From Desulfovibrio porci (GTDB taxonomy: Bacteria; Desulfobacterota; Desulfovibrionia; Desulfovibrionales; Desulfovibrionaceae): 64,000 nucleotides of DNA. A program made the translations under genes and the position numbers. The first letter of the stretch is position 1, and each line of letters begins with the position of its first letter. This document shows, one piece after another, positions 45,132 through 53,513 of this stretch. Where the stretch lies: the NCBI RefSeq assembly GCF_009696265.1, contig NZ_VUMH01000012.1, forward strand, positions 43,457-107,456. The letters are read 5' to 3'. The notes under the pieces are model-generated. The model did not search any database. It had not been told where the DNA came from and was given only the letters and a program-made list of their open reading frames with translations.

Positions 45132-45965
45132 ATGAAAATCATTGACTTCCGCTTTCGCCCCAGTACGCCGGACGCGGTCAAGGGCATGCTGGGCAACAAG
45201 GTTTTCGGCGAGATGTTCGAGCTGTTCCACTATGCCGACCGGGCCAAGCCCGAGCCCATTGAAAAAATCGTCGGGGATATGGAGAAACAGGGCGTGGTCA
45301 AGGGCGTGGTCACGGGCCGCGACGCCGAAACCACCTACGGCCTGGCTTCGGCCAATCCCGGTATTGTGGCCCTGATGGAGCGCAATCCCGACAAATTCAT
45401 CGGCTTCGCCGGGCTGGACCCGCACAAGGGCATGGACGCCCTGGCCGAACTCACGCGCATGGTCACAAAGCACGGCATGCGCGGCGCGGCCATTGATCCG
45501 TATCTGGCGCGCATCCCGGCCAGCCACGCCAGGTACTACCCCATTTACGCCAAGTGCTGCGAGCTGGACGTGCCCATCGTCATCACCACCGGGCCCGCCA
45601 CCCTGGTGCGCGACGCGGTCATGGACGACGCCCATCCCCGCCACATCGACAGGGTGGCGGCGGATTTTCCGGACCTCAAAATCGTCATCAGCCACGGCTG
45701 TTACCCCTGGGTCAACGAGGCCGTCATGACCGTGCACCGCAACCGCAACGTCTACATGGATCTGGCGGAATACGAGGAGCAGCCGTTCTCCGAGGGGTAT
45801 ATCCAGGCCGCCAACAGTCTCATCGGCGACAAGCTGCTCTTTGCCAGCGCCGCGCCCTTCATGGATTTCCAGGAGCAGATCGCCCTCTACAAACGCCTGC
45901 CCTTCACGCCCGGCGTGCGGGAAAACGTCATGTACAACAACGCGGCCCGGCTGCTCGGCCTGTAG
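45132..45965 (+). CDS. Amidohydrolase-2 family protein (ACMSD-like)
   Basis: A 277-residue TIM-barrel protein of the Amidohydro_2 family, whose members are metal-dependent decarboxylases, hydrolases or hydratases. The usual N-terminal HxH is altered: DFRFRP stands at residues 4-9. Conserved ISHGCYPWVNEAV near residues 188-200 and a C-terminal Asn in NVMYNNAARLLGL resemble the family. Because it closes the sulfonate-transport operon, it may act on the imported compound or a precursor (for example by decarboxylation), but no substrate is known. Loss of the metal-binding HxH makes classical activity uncertain. Confidence 0.75.
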   Translation: MKIIDFRFRPSTPDAVKGMLGNKVFGEMFELFHYADRAKPEPIEKIVGDMEKQGVVKGVVTGRDAETTYGLASANPGIVALMERNPDKFIGFAGLDPHKGMDALAELTRMVTKHGMRGAAIDPYLARIPASHARYYPIYAKCCELDVPIVITTGPATLVRDAVMDDAHPRHIDRVAADFPDLKIVISHGCYPWVNEAVMTVHRNRNVYMDLAEYEEQPFSEGYIQAANSLIGDKLLFASAAPFMDFQEQIALYKRLPFTPGVRENVMYNNAARLLGL

Positions 45966-46061
45966 GCGCGCCCCTTTCCGCTTCCGTCTTCCCGCCAGTC
46001 CTCCCGGGGAGGCGGAAACGGAAAGAGCGGGGAAACACACTTGCCCCCGGAGAAAAGATGC

Positions 46062-47468
46062 ATGTATAGTCCGCACATGCTGGCCGACTACATCGAACAA
46101 TTGTGCGACACCTTCCGCGACGCCATCTGCGTCACGGACTGCGAAGGCATTGTGGTGCTGGTCAACCGGCGGCATGCCGAGCTGACGGGCATTCCCAAGG
46201 AAAAGATGCTGGGCAGGCGCGTGCAGGACATGGTCCAGAGCGGCGTTTTCGACACGGTGCTCAACACGCGCGTGGTGCGGAGCGGCGAAAAAGTTTCCAG
46301 CGTGCAGAATCTCTTCAACGGGCGCACCCTGCTGCTGGACGGCCATCCGGTCAAGAACGCCTCGGGCAAGGTGACCTATGTGGTCACGGTCATTCGCGAC
46401 GTGACGGCCCTCACCGAGTTGCGCGAGGAAATTTCGGCCCAGAGGGAACTGCTGGAGACCTTTCAGAATCTGAGCAGCGACGCCGCCGGAGCGGGCGGCA
46501 TCCAGTACCCGCGCGTGCTTCAGAGCCAGGCCATGCAGCGCCTCTACGCCGAGGCCGCCGCCATTGCCGACACTGACGCCACCGTGCTGCTGCTGGGCGA
46601 AACCGGCGTGGGCAAGGACGTGGTGGCCCGGCACATCCACCGCCAGAGCCGCCGGGCGGACGCGCCCTTCATCAAGGTGGACTGCGGCAGCATTCCTGAA
46701 AATCTCATTGAAACCGAGCTGTTCGGCTATGTGCCGGGCAGTTTTTCCGGGGCCAGCAAGCACGGCAAGGCCGGTCTGGTGGAGGCGGCCTCCTCGGGCA
46801 CGCTCTTCCTGGACGAGATCGGCGAATTGCCCATGACCATGCAGTCGCGCCTGTTGCGCGTGCTCCAGGACTGGGAGGTGCTGCGCGTGGGAGCCACCAC
46901 GCCCAAAAAAGTGGACGTGCGCGTCATCGCGGCCACCAACAAGGAACTGGAAAAGGAAGTGGCCCACGGCGCGTTCCGCTCCGATCTCTACTACCGCCTC
47001 AAGGTGGCCGTGCTGAACATCCCGCCGCTGCGCAAGCGCCGCGCGGACATCCTGCCGCTGGCCCAGGGTTTTCTGACCTATTACGGCAGGAAATACCGCA
47101 AATGCGCCCGTTTTTCCGAAGAAGTGGAGCAGATTCTGCAAAATTACTCCTGGCCGGGCAATGTGCGCGAACTGGAAAATCTGGTGCAGGGCCTGCTGGT
47201 CACCTGCAAGCAGGGGATCATCGACGCGCGGGACCTTTCGGGCATCCGCCCGGTCGCGCCCGGTCAGGGGGACCCCGTGGCCGGACGCGGCCTGCCCTCC
47301 ATTGAGGGCCGCTCGCTCAAAAGCATCATGAAGGAAGTGGAAAACGCGCTCATAGAAGCGGGCCTCAAACGTTACGGCTCCATCGGAGAGCTTTCGCGCC
47401 ACTTTCAAATGGACCGCAGCACCATTTTCCGCAAGGTCAAGGAGCTGGAGGCCGCCAAAAAGCGTTAG
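46062..47468 (+). CDS. PAS-domain sigma-54-dependent transcriptional activator
   Basis: A 468-residue enhancer-binding protein. N-terminal PAS sensor (about residues 10-115), then a short coiled linker, an AAA+ domain with Walker A GETGVGKD (179-186), the sigma-54 contact loop GSFSGA (226-231, usually GAFTGA) and Walker B GTLFLDEI (246-253). A Fis-type helix-turn-helix lies at the C-terminus (GSIGELSRHFQMDRSTIFRKV). Start at ATG 46062 follows GGAGAAAAG; a TTG at 46041 would add seven residues. It is separated by about 100 bp from the amidohydrolase gene. The two sigma-54 promoters at 37173 and 42168 are its likely targets. Confidence 0.9.
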   Translation: MYSPHMLADYIEQLCDTFRDAICVTDCEGIVVLVNRRHAELTGIPKEKMLGRRVQDMVQSGVFDTVLNTRVVRSGEKVSSVQNLFNGRTLLLDGHPVKNASGKVTYVVTVIRDVTALTELREEISAQRELLETFQNLSSDAAGAGGIQYPRVLQSQAMQRLYAEAAAIADTDATVLLLGETGVGKDVVARHIHRQSRRADAPFIKVDCGSIPENLIETELFGYVPGSFSGASKHGKAGLVEAASSGTLFLDEIGELPMTMQSRLLRVLQDWEVLRVGATTPKKVDVRVIAATNKELEKEVAHGAFRSDLYYRLKVAVLNIPPLRKRRADILPLAQGFLTYYGRKYRKCARFSEEVEQILQNYSWPGNVRELENLVQGLLVTCKQGIIDARDLSGIRPVAPGQGDPVAGRGLPSIEGRSLKSIMKEVENALIEAGLKRYGSIGELSRHFQMDRSTIFRKVKELEAAKKR

Positions 47469-47576
47469 GGGCTGTTTCCAACGAGTCTTTTCGCCCGCCC
47501 GCCGCGCCCAACCGGGCCGCCGCCCTTGCTTGGGCTCCGAAATCCGCAAGAATCTTTCAGACATAAAGGACCACGC

Positions 47577-48524
47577 ATGAACGGCCTGTCTCTGGCGCGT
47601 GACTACTACGCCGCCTGCCGCCCTATTCTGCTGCAGGCGATACCCGATATCATGGAGCGCGCCGCCGTGGGCCTGGCGGGCGAGGGCTCCGAATGCCTGG
47701 GCTGCGACGACGCGTGCTCGCGCGACCATGATTTCGGTCCGGCCTTCTGTCTCTGGCTGCCGCGTGCGGAGCTGCGCGACGCGCGTGAGCGCATTGATGC
47801 CGCCCTGGCCCGGCTGCCGAGGGAATTCCACGGCCTTACCTCCCGCTTCGCGCCCGAAGGCCGCCGCGATCCCGCAAACGGACGGGTCGGCCCGCTGGCC
47901 ATTGAGGATTTTTACGTTTTTTTCACCGGCCTGGACCGGCCGCCCTCCCACTGGCGGGAATGGCTGCGCATCCCGGAATACCAGTTGGCGGCCTGCACCA
48001 GCGGCGAGGTCTTCGAAGACGGCGCCGGGGAATTCAGCCGCTGGCGCGAAGCCCTGCTGGCCTGTTACCCGCGCGACGTCCGCCTGAAAAAACTGGCCGC
48101 TCGCTGCATGGTCGCGGCCCAGGCCGGACAGTACAACCTGCCGCGTTCTCTGGAACGCGGCGACGGCGTGGCCGCCATGCTGGCGGCGGCGCATTTTGCC
48201 GAGGCGGCCCTTTCCCTGGTCTTTCTCTGCAACCGCCGTTACATGCCCTTCTATAAGTGGGCGGGCAGGCTGGGCCGCCGTCTGCCCATACTGGGAGAAG
48301 AGTTGGGCCGGACCCTCGACATTCTGGCCGCCCATCCCCTGCGCGGCCCGCGTGACATGGATGCCGTCCGGACCGTGGAGGACTTTTGCGCCGCCGTGGC
48401 CGCGCATCTGCGGGCCGTCGGCCTCAGTACGGAGGAGGATTCCTGGCTCTGGGCTCATGGCCCGCATATTCTGCGCCAGGTGGAAAACGAAGAACTGCGC
48501 CGTATGGACATGCTCCAGGGCTGA
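47577..48524 (+). CDS. DUF4037 nucleotidyltransferase-like protein
   Basis: A 315-residue protein. The segment EGSECLGCDDACSRDHDFG near residues 34-52 fits the polymerase-beta nucleotidyltransferase signature: Gly-Ser, then 11 residues, then Asp-X-Asp (DHD). The rest is largely helical with aromatic-rich blocks (FYVFFTGLDRPPSHW, RYMPFYKWAGRLGRRLP). DUF4037 proteins are common in gut bacteria and uncharacterised. ATAAAGGA precedes ATG 47577. A TPR gene follows 20 nt after the stop and then DUF4125, so the three make an operon. Function not known. Confidence 0.75.
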   Translation: MNGLSLARDYYAACRPILLQAIPDIMERAAVGLAGEGSECLGCDDACSRDHDFGPAFCLWLPRAELRDARERIDAALARLPREFHGLTSRFAPEGRRDPANGRVGPLAIEDFYVFFTGLDRPPSHWREWLRIPEYQLAACTSGEVFEDGAGEFSRWREALLACYPRDVRLKKLAARCMVAAQAGQYNLPRSLERGDGVAAMLAAAHFAEAALSLVFLCNRRYMPFYKWAGRLGRRLPILGEELGRTLDILAAHPLRGPRDMDAVRTVEDFCAAVAAHLRAVGLSTEEDSWLWAHGPHILRQVENEELRRMDMLQG

Positions 48525-48544
48525 CCCGGCACGAGGACCACAGC

Positions 48545-49402
48545 ATGAATACGACTTCATCCCGGCAAAACGACGTACAGGAGGCGCTGGCCCTTTTGGC
48601 GCAAGGCCGCCCCGCCGACTGCGAAACCGCCCTGCGCCAGATTCTGCGGCGGCATGAGAATGACGTCCTCTGCCGGGCCGTGTGCCTGGACGGCCTGGGC
48701 CGGGCGCTCTTCGCCCTCCGGAGGCCGGTCGAAGCCCTGGACGCGCTGGAGCAAAGCCTGCGCCTGCTGCGCGGCCAGGCAGACGCATCGCGCTCTTCAC
48801 TCCCCCTGTTGCCGGGCGTCATGCAGAATCTGGCTCACGTCCGCCTGGCCCTGGGCCGGGCGGAGGAAAGCCTGGCCCTGGGGCGGGAGGCCGCGCAACT
48901 GGCGGAACAGATTTTCGGGCCGGACTCCCCGCGTCTGGCGGGCGCGCTGCTGCGTCTTTCCGCCGCGTATTACCGCGGGAGAGACTTTGACGAAGCCGAA
49001 CGGCTCATGCTGCGGGCCAAGGCCATCTGGGAAGCCCAGGACGGCCCTGTCCCGCCGGAGCTGGGCGTCTGCCTGAACAATCTGGGCCGCATCTGCGAGG
49101 AACGCGGACAGTTCACCGAGGGCATCGCCCTGCACCGCCGGGCTGTGGCCCTGCGGCGGGAACTTTTGGGTGAACACGAAGACACGGCCTTTTCCCTGGG
49201 CAATCTGGGCGTGGCCCTGGCTTCGGACGGACAGTGGGAAGAGGCCGCCGCCGTTCTGGCGGAAGCCATGGGCCTCTACACGCGCCTGGGCAAAGGGGAA
49301 AGTCCGGAAGCTGTGGGCTACCGGGCCAATCTGGCCGTCTGCCGCGAGGCGCTCCAGGCGCGGCGCGCCGTGCGCTCTGCGGCCGCAGAGCATCTCAAGT
49401 GA
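48545..49402 (+). CDS. TPR protein of the DUF4037-DUF4125 module
   Basis: A 285-residue protein made of tetratricopeptide repeats throughout: the repeats in the second half are long and kinesin-light-chain-like (GVCLNNLGRICEERGQFTEG, AFSLGNLGVALASDGQWEEA). It probably is a protein-protein interaction scaffold for the two neighbouring unknown proteins. A frame extending upstream into DUF4037 is not supported; the ATG at 48545 has ACGAGGA upstream. It is followed 27 nt later by the DUF4125 gene. Confidence 0.78.
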   Translation: MNTTSSRQNDVQEALALLAQGRPADCETALRQILRRHENDVLCRAVCLDGLGRALFALRRPVEALDALEQSLRLLRGQADASRSSLPLLPGVMQNLAHVRLALGRAEESLALGREAAQLAEQIFGPDSPRLAGALLRLSAAYYRGRDFDEAERLMLRAKAIWEAQDGPVPPELGVCLNNLGRICEERGQFTEGIALHRRAVALRRELLGEHEDTAFSLGNLGVALASDGQWEEAAAVLAEAMGLYTRLGKGESPEAVGYRANLAVCREALQARRAVRSAAAEHLK

Positions 49403-49429
49403 AATGCTCCAAACCGGAGGCAAAAAATC

Positions 49430-50005
49430 ATGACTGAAGCACAAGGGCGCGAATCCCTGCTGCGCGAAATCATCGACCGTGAACTGGCCATGTTTCTCGC
49501 CACGCCCAACGAGGGCGGCATATCGGCCTGCCAGCAACGGCCCGAAACCTTCCGGGTCATGCGGCGCATGGCCCACGAAGTTCACGACGACGCCACTCTG
49601 GCCTCCTATCTGGACGATCTGCGCCGGGCCGAGGAAGAAGGGCGCAACTTCATGCTGGAAAAATACGCGCGTATGGACGAGCGCATGCCGCCCCTCACCC
49701 AGAGTCCCTTGCCGGAGGAAATCGCGGACGCGGAAGCGGCCTTTCTGGAGGAGGCCGCCCGCCGGTTCCCGCACGCCATCAAGCGCAACGGTTCCGACAT
49801 GTTCCGCCGTTACCTGCGCTGCGAACTGGAAACCCTCTCGCCCGCCACGCTGGAGCTCTACGCCGGGGAAATCCGCCGCGCCCGCCGCGAAGGCCGCAAT
49901 CTCGTCCTGGAGCGCCATCGCTGGCTGGCGCGGCTGCTGGGCAAGGGCTCGCTGAAAGAATGCGAAGCGGCCGCCGCCGCGGCCGGGCGGCTGAAGCGCG
50001 AATAA
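49430..50005 (+). CDS. DUF4125 family protein
   Basis: A 191-residue, mostly helical and strongly charged protein. The start SLLREIIDRELAMFLATPNEGG and the segment FRVMRRMAHEVH, followed by SYLDDLRRAEEEGRNFMLEKYARM, match the DUF4125 pattern; a similar LYAGEIRRARREGRNLVLERH recurs near residue 143, so the protein has an internal repeat. GGAGGC precedes the ATG. It is the third gene of a conserved three-gene module with DUF4037 and a TPR protein. No function is known. A bidirectional terminator follows. Confidence 0.75.
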   Translation: MTEAQGRESLLREIIDRELAMFLATPNEGGISACQQRPETFRVMRRMAHEVHDDATLASYLDDLRRAEEEGRNFMLEKYARMDERMPPLTQSPLPEEIADAEAAFLEEAARRFPHAIKRNGSDMFRRYLRCELETLSPATLELYAGEIRRARREGRNLVLERHRWLARLLGKGSLKECEAAAAAAGRLKRE

Positions 50006-50013
50006 ATGAACGC

Positions 50014-50050
50014 AACAGGGCCTGTCCATTCAAACGGACAGGCCCTTTTA
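50014..50050. terminator. Bidirectional terminator after DUF4125 and tRNA genes
   Basis: AGGGCCTGTCC and GGACAGGCCCT arms (perfect, 11 bp) around ATTCAAAC, then TTTTA. Convergent units on both sides can use it. Confidence 0.85.
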
Positions 50051-50058
50051 ACGCTCTC

Positions 50059-50135
50059 TGGTCGGAGCGAAAGGATTTGAACCTTCGACCCCCTGCTCCC
50101 AAAGCAGGTGCGCTACCAAGCTGCGCCACGCTCCG
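50059..50135 (-). tRNA. tRNA-Pro (anticodon TGG)
   Basis: Cloverleaf on the minus strand: acceptor CGGAGCG/CGCTCCG, anticodon stem CCTGC/GCAGG with loop TTTGGGA, and T-loop TTCAAAT. Discriminator A and CCA are encoded (50059-50062). Confidence 0.95.
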
Positions 50136-50180
50136 AACAAAAACCCCGCGTCGTGGCACAGCGGACGCGGGGCAAATTTG

Positions 50181-50257
50181 TGGGGCGAAAGATGGGACTT
50201 GAACCCACGGCCACCTGGGCCACAACCAGGTGCTCTACCAACTGAGCTACTTCCGCC
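50181..50257 (-). tRNA. tRNA-His (anticodon GTG)
   Basis: Minus strand, 77 nt. Extra 5' G (G-1) opposite the discriminator C as required for tRNA-His, anticodon stem CCTGG/CCAGG with loop TTGTGGC, T-arm GTGGG-TTCAAGT-CCCAT, CCA encoded. It lies 45 bp upstream of tRNA-Pro in the same direction. Confidence 0.95.
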
Positions 50258-50403
50258 ACGGAAAAAATTTCTTACGCAAAATACGGCTTTTTGGCAAGCG
50301 ATTTTTCCGGAGAACAATTCTGGATTTTCTTTAGAAAAAAATCTACGCTGACGACGTTTTCCCACCACGGACGTCCCGTCCCAACACAGCCCCCCGGAGG
50401 CAT

Positions 50404-51654
50404 ATGGACAAGCTGATCATTGAAGGCGGCGTGCCGCTCACCGGCAGCATCGACGTCAGCGGTTCCAAAAACGCGGCCCTGCCCATTCTGTTCGCGTCCA
50501 TCCTGCTGAACGAGCCGGTCGTTTTCACCAACGTGCCGGACCTGCGCGACATCCATACCACGCTCAAGCTGCTGGGTATGCTGGGCTGCCCCTGCTCCTA
50601 TCAGGAACGGCGGGTCCAGGTGACGCCGGGCGCGCTGCTGCCCGAAGCCCCCTACGATCTGGTGCGCACCATGCGAGCCTCGGTGCTCTGTCTGGGGCCG
50701 CTGCTGGCGCGCATCGGCCAGGCTCGCGTGGCTCTGCCCGGCGGCTGCGCCATCGGCGCGCGGCCTGTGGACCAGCACCTCAAGGGCCTGGAGCAGATGG
50801 GCGCGCGCTTCGAGCTGGAAGAGGGTTATATCATCGGCCGCTGCCGCAAGCTCAAGGGCGCGCACATCACCTTTGACCTGCCCACGGTGGGCGGCACGGA
50901 AAATCTGCTCATGGCCGCCGCCCTGGCCGAAGGCGAGACCATTCTGGAAAACGCGGCCCGCGAGCCGGAAGTGGTGGATCTGGCCAACTTCCTGCTGGTC
51001 TGCGGCGCGCGTATCGAGGGCCAGGGCACAAGCTGCATCCGCGTGCAGGGCGTGAACGGCCTGCACGGCGCGGAATACGCCATCATGCCCGACCGCATCG
51101 AAGCCGGAACGTTTCTGGTGGCCGCCGGCATCACCGGCGGTGAACTGCTGCTGCGCCACTGCCCCTTCACCGAGCTGGAGGCCGTGATTCTCAAACTGCA
51201 GAGCATGGGCATGGACATCACGGCCACGCCCGACGGCGTGCTGGCCAAATGCGGCTGCCCGCTGCGCGGCGCGGACATCAGCACCCAGCCCTATCCGGGC
51301 TTTCCCACGGACATGCAGGCCCAGATCATGGCCCTGATGTGCCTGGCCGACGGAGCCAGTGTGGTGGAGGAAAGCATTTTTGAAAACCGCTTCATGCACG
51401 TTCTGGAACTGATGCGGATGGGCGCGCAGATCAAGGTTTCCGGGCACACGGCCATGGTGCGCGGAGTAAGCCGCCTCACCGGCGCGCCGGTCATGGCCTC
51501 GGACCTGCGGGCCAGCGCCTCCCTGGTGCTGGCCGGTCTGGCCGCGCGCGGCGTCACCGAGGTGCGCCGCATCTATCATCTGGACCGCGGCTACGAGCGC
51601 ATTGAAAACAAGCTCAACGCCGTGGGCGCGCGCATCCGCCGCGAAGCCGAGTAG
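50404..51654 (+). CDS. murA: UDP-N-acetylglucosamine 1-carboxyvinyltransferase
   Basis: A 416-residue cytoplasmic enzyme that transfers enolpyruvate from PEP to UDP-GlcNAc, the first committed step of peptidoglycan synthesis. The N-terminal SGSKNAALP block and the active-site loop [12 protein letters not shown] with its catalytic Cys (near residue 117, the fosfomycin target) are intact. ATG 50404 follows CCGGAGG. Its length is normal. The BON-domain lipoprotein gene follows 21 nt later. Confidence 0.97.
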   Translation: MDKLIIEGGVPLTGSIDVSGSKNAALPILFASILLNEPVVFTNVPDLRDIHTTLKLLGMLGCPCSYQERRVQVTPGALLPEAPYDLVRTMRASVLCLGPLLARIGQARVALPGGCAIGARPVDQHLKGLEQMGARFELEEGYIIGRCRKLKGAHITFDLPTVGGTENLLMAAALAEGETILENAAREPEVVDLANFLLVCGARIEGQGTSCIRVQGVNGLHGAEYAIMPDRIEAGTFLVAAGITGGELLLRHCPFTELEAVILKLQSMGMDITATPDGVLAKCGCPLRGADISTQPYPGFPTDMQAQIMALMCLADGASVVEESIFENRFMHVLELMRMGAQIKVSGHTAMVRGVSRLTGAPVMASDLRASASLVLAGLAARGVTEVRRIYHLDRGYERIENKLNAVGARIRREAE

Positions 51655-51675
51655 CCGCGCCCGGAGGAGGAAATT

Positions 51676-52362
51676 ATGCGACGTCTGGCCCTTGTTCTGC
51701 TGCTGGCCGCCCTGGCGGCCCTCAACGGCTGCGCCTACAGCGCCTACGGTCTCTATGACGACCAGCGGCTCATGGACACCATCACGGACGACAAAACCCT
51801 GGCCACCAGCATCAAAACCGCGCTGCTGGACGAGAATTTCAGCGGCGGCTGGTCCATTGCCGTCTATTCCTACTACGGCAACGTCTTTCTGGTGGGCGAA
51901 GTGCCCCAGAACATGCAGGGCAAGGCCCTGGCCATCGCCCGCCGCTACAAGCCGCGCTCCGTGACGCCGCACTGGTTCTCCCCGGCCAAGAGCGACACCA
52001 GCAACCTATACCTGGCCACCTCGCTGCGCACCGATCTGATCGGGGCCAAGGGCCTGTCCTCCACCCGCATTGATACGGAAGTCAATGCCGGACGCGTGGT
52101 TCTGCTGGGCGTGGTCAAGGACGACGCCGAAAAACAGATCGCCATCCGCACCGCGCGCAACGTCAAGGGCGTGACCTCGGTGACCAGCTACCTGATTCTG
52201 CCCCAGCGTCCGGGCAAAGCCCCGGCGGACGCCGCCAAACAGGACGGCACGGAGGCGCGGGATCTGCCCCCGTCCCCGGTTCCGGCGCAGCCGCCCGCGC
52301 AAAACACACCGCAAAACCAAGCGCAGCCCGCGGCCGCGCCTGACAAGCCGCTGAACACATAA
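51676..52362 (+). CDS. BON-domain lipoprotein (DolP/YraP-like)
   Basis: A 228-residue envelope protein. Signal peptide with lipobox ALNGC near residue 18. Two BON domains follow: the first about residues 35-95 ([18 protein letters not shown]) and the second about 110-175 ([21 protein letters not shown]), then a proline- and glutamine-rich tail. Similar dual-BON lipoproteins bind anionic phospholipids at the outer membrane. GGAGGAGG precedes the ATG; it probably shares the murA transcript. A terminator follows. Confidence 0.87.
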   Translation: MRRLALVLLLAALAALNGCAYSAYGLYDDQRLMDTITDDKTLATSIKTALLDENFSGGWSIAVYSYYGNVFLVGEVPQNMQGKALAIARRYKPRSVTPHWFSPAKSDTSNLYLATSLRTDLIGAKGLSSTRIDTEVNAGRVVLLGVVKDDAEKQIAIRTARNVKGVTSVTSYLILPQRPGKAPADAAKQDGTEARDLPPSPVPAQPPAQNTPQNQAQPAAAPDKPLNT

Positions 52363-52385
52363 CTCCGGCGCCAACCATCACAGGC

Positions 52386-52418
52386 AAAGGGGACGCGATG
52401 CTATCGCGTCCCCTTTTT
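52386..52418. terminator. Terminator after the BON lipoprotein gene
   Basis: Perfect 14-bp arms AAAGGGGACGCGAT and ATCGCGTCCCCTTT followed by TT. It also faces the end of the minus-strand operon. Confidence 0.85.
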
Positions 52419-52456
52419 GCAGTGGCATTTCATAGGGCAGTCGCAACAATCCGGTT

Positions 52457-53002
52457 TTAAGGGAGCGTTCCCCCGGCCGCGCACCGGCGGCGCACGGCCT
52501 CGCCCAGACGGCGCACGGCCCCGTCCGCTTCGGCGTCCAGCGCGGTCCAGCCCGTTCCGGCATGGGCCAGCACCCGTTCGACCAGATCCAGAGCCTCTTC
52601 GGCGCCGTCCACCCAGAGGCAGACCGCGCCGTGCAGCATGAGGCCCGGCCCTTCCAGCGGCCCGCGTATGCCCAGCACCGGCACTCCGGCCCCGGCGGCC
52701 AGTCCCACCTCCACGCCCGCGTCCTGGCCGGACGCGCCGTAGTAAATGACCAGATCCGCCGTAAGACAGGCATTGCGGCAAAACTCATAGACCTGCCCGC
52801 CGTCCCGGTCCGTATCCATCCAGATCCGGCGCTGGGCCGGGGTCAGGCCCGGCGGGGGCACGGCTTTTTCCGTCCAGTCCAGCATGCGGCAGCCCAGGGC
52901 GCGCAGTTCGCGGCCCAGCAGGCGCACGCCGTGCTTGTGTTTGAAGGAACCGGCCACGTAAATGGTCAGGGCGGGCCGGGAAGACATGGCATACGGCGGC
53001 AT
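52457..53002 (-). CDS. Nucleoside 2-deoxyribosyltransferase-like protein
   Basis: A 181-residue protein from ATG 53002. IYVAGSFKH near the N-terminus, DLVIYYGASGQDAGVEVGLAAGAGVPVLG in the middle, and a conserved Glu-like position (E in VEVGLAAG) are typical of the nucleoside 2-deoxyribosyltransferase fold. Members exchange bases on deoxynucleosides or hydrolyse nucleotide sugars. The start is uncertain: three ATG codons lie close together and GAGGTG favours 53002. It is 7 nt downstream of the corrinoid adenosyltransferase gene, in the same operon. Substrate unknown. Confidence 0.7.
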   Translation of the reverse strand: MPPYAMSSRPALTIYVAGSFKHKHGVRLLGRELRALGCRMLDWTEKAVPPPGLTPAQRRIWMDTDRDGGQVYEFCRNACLTADLVIYYGASGQDAGVEVGLAAGAGVPVLGIRGPLEGPGLMLHGAVCLWVDGAEEALDLVERVLAHAGTGWTALDAEADGAVRRLGEAVRRRCAAGGTLP

Positions 53003-53009
53003 GCGCACC

Positions 53010-53513
53010 TCAGAATTCAATGCCGGGCGCGGCTTTGACGCCCGCCCGCCAGGGATGTTTGATCTCGCCCATTTCCGTGACCAGATCCGCCTCCCGCACC
53101 AGCCAGTCCGGCGCGTTGCGGCCGGAGAGCACCAGATGCCGGTTGGCGGCGCGGGCTTCGGCCATGAGCGCCTCCACTTCCTCTCTGCTCAGGATGCCCG
53201 CGTCCAGAGCGTAGAGCGTTTCATCCAGAATGAGCATCTCGGCTTCCGGCAGCTGGGCGCGCGCCCACTCCAGCACGCGCAGGGCGGCGGCCCGGTGGGT
53301 CGGGCGGTCCTCCTCACGGCGCAGAAAACCCTCGCCCCCGGCCAGAAAACGCGGTCCCAGCCATTGCGCCAGCATGCGCTGCTCCCCGGCTTGGCCGTCC
53401 CGCTTCATGAACTGGCCGAAGGCCACGGCCATGTCCCGCCCCAGAGCGCGCACGGCCTGCCCCACGCAGGCGCTGGTCTTGCCCTTGCCGTTGCCGGTGT
53501 AGACCAGAATCAC
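53010..53513 (-). CDS. cobO: Corrinoid adenosyltransferase (CobO/BtuR family)
   Basis: A 167-residue enzyme that adenosylates cob(I)alamin or cobinamide with ATP, giving adenosylcobalamin. The P-loop GNGKGKTSA is close to the N-terminus; FMKRDGQAGEQRML and LDETLYALDAG follow, as in the CobO family. The GTG start at 53513 overlaps the stop of the upstream radical SAM gene (GTGA) and has AGGAG 7 nt before it; an ATG at 53552 inside that gene is less likely. No other cobalamin genes are adjacent. Confidence 0.93.
   Translation of the reverse strand: MILVYTGNGKGKTSACVGQAVRALGRDMAVAFGQFMKRDGQAGEQRMLAQWLGPRFLAGGEGFLRREEDRPTHRAAALRVLEWARAQLPEAEMLILDETLYALDAGILSREEVEALMAEARAANRHLVLSGRNAPDWLVREADLVTEMGEIKHPWRAGVKAAPGIEF

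Noticed and set aside
45111..48800. A 1,229-codon minus-strand open frame, the longest in the window
   Set aside because: It crosses three real plus-strand genes (amidohydrolase, sigma-54 activator, DUF4037) and is low in recognisable motifs; a shadow of third-position GC bias.
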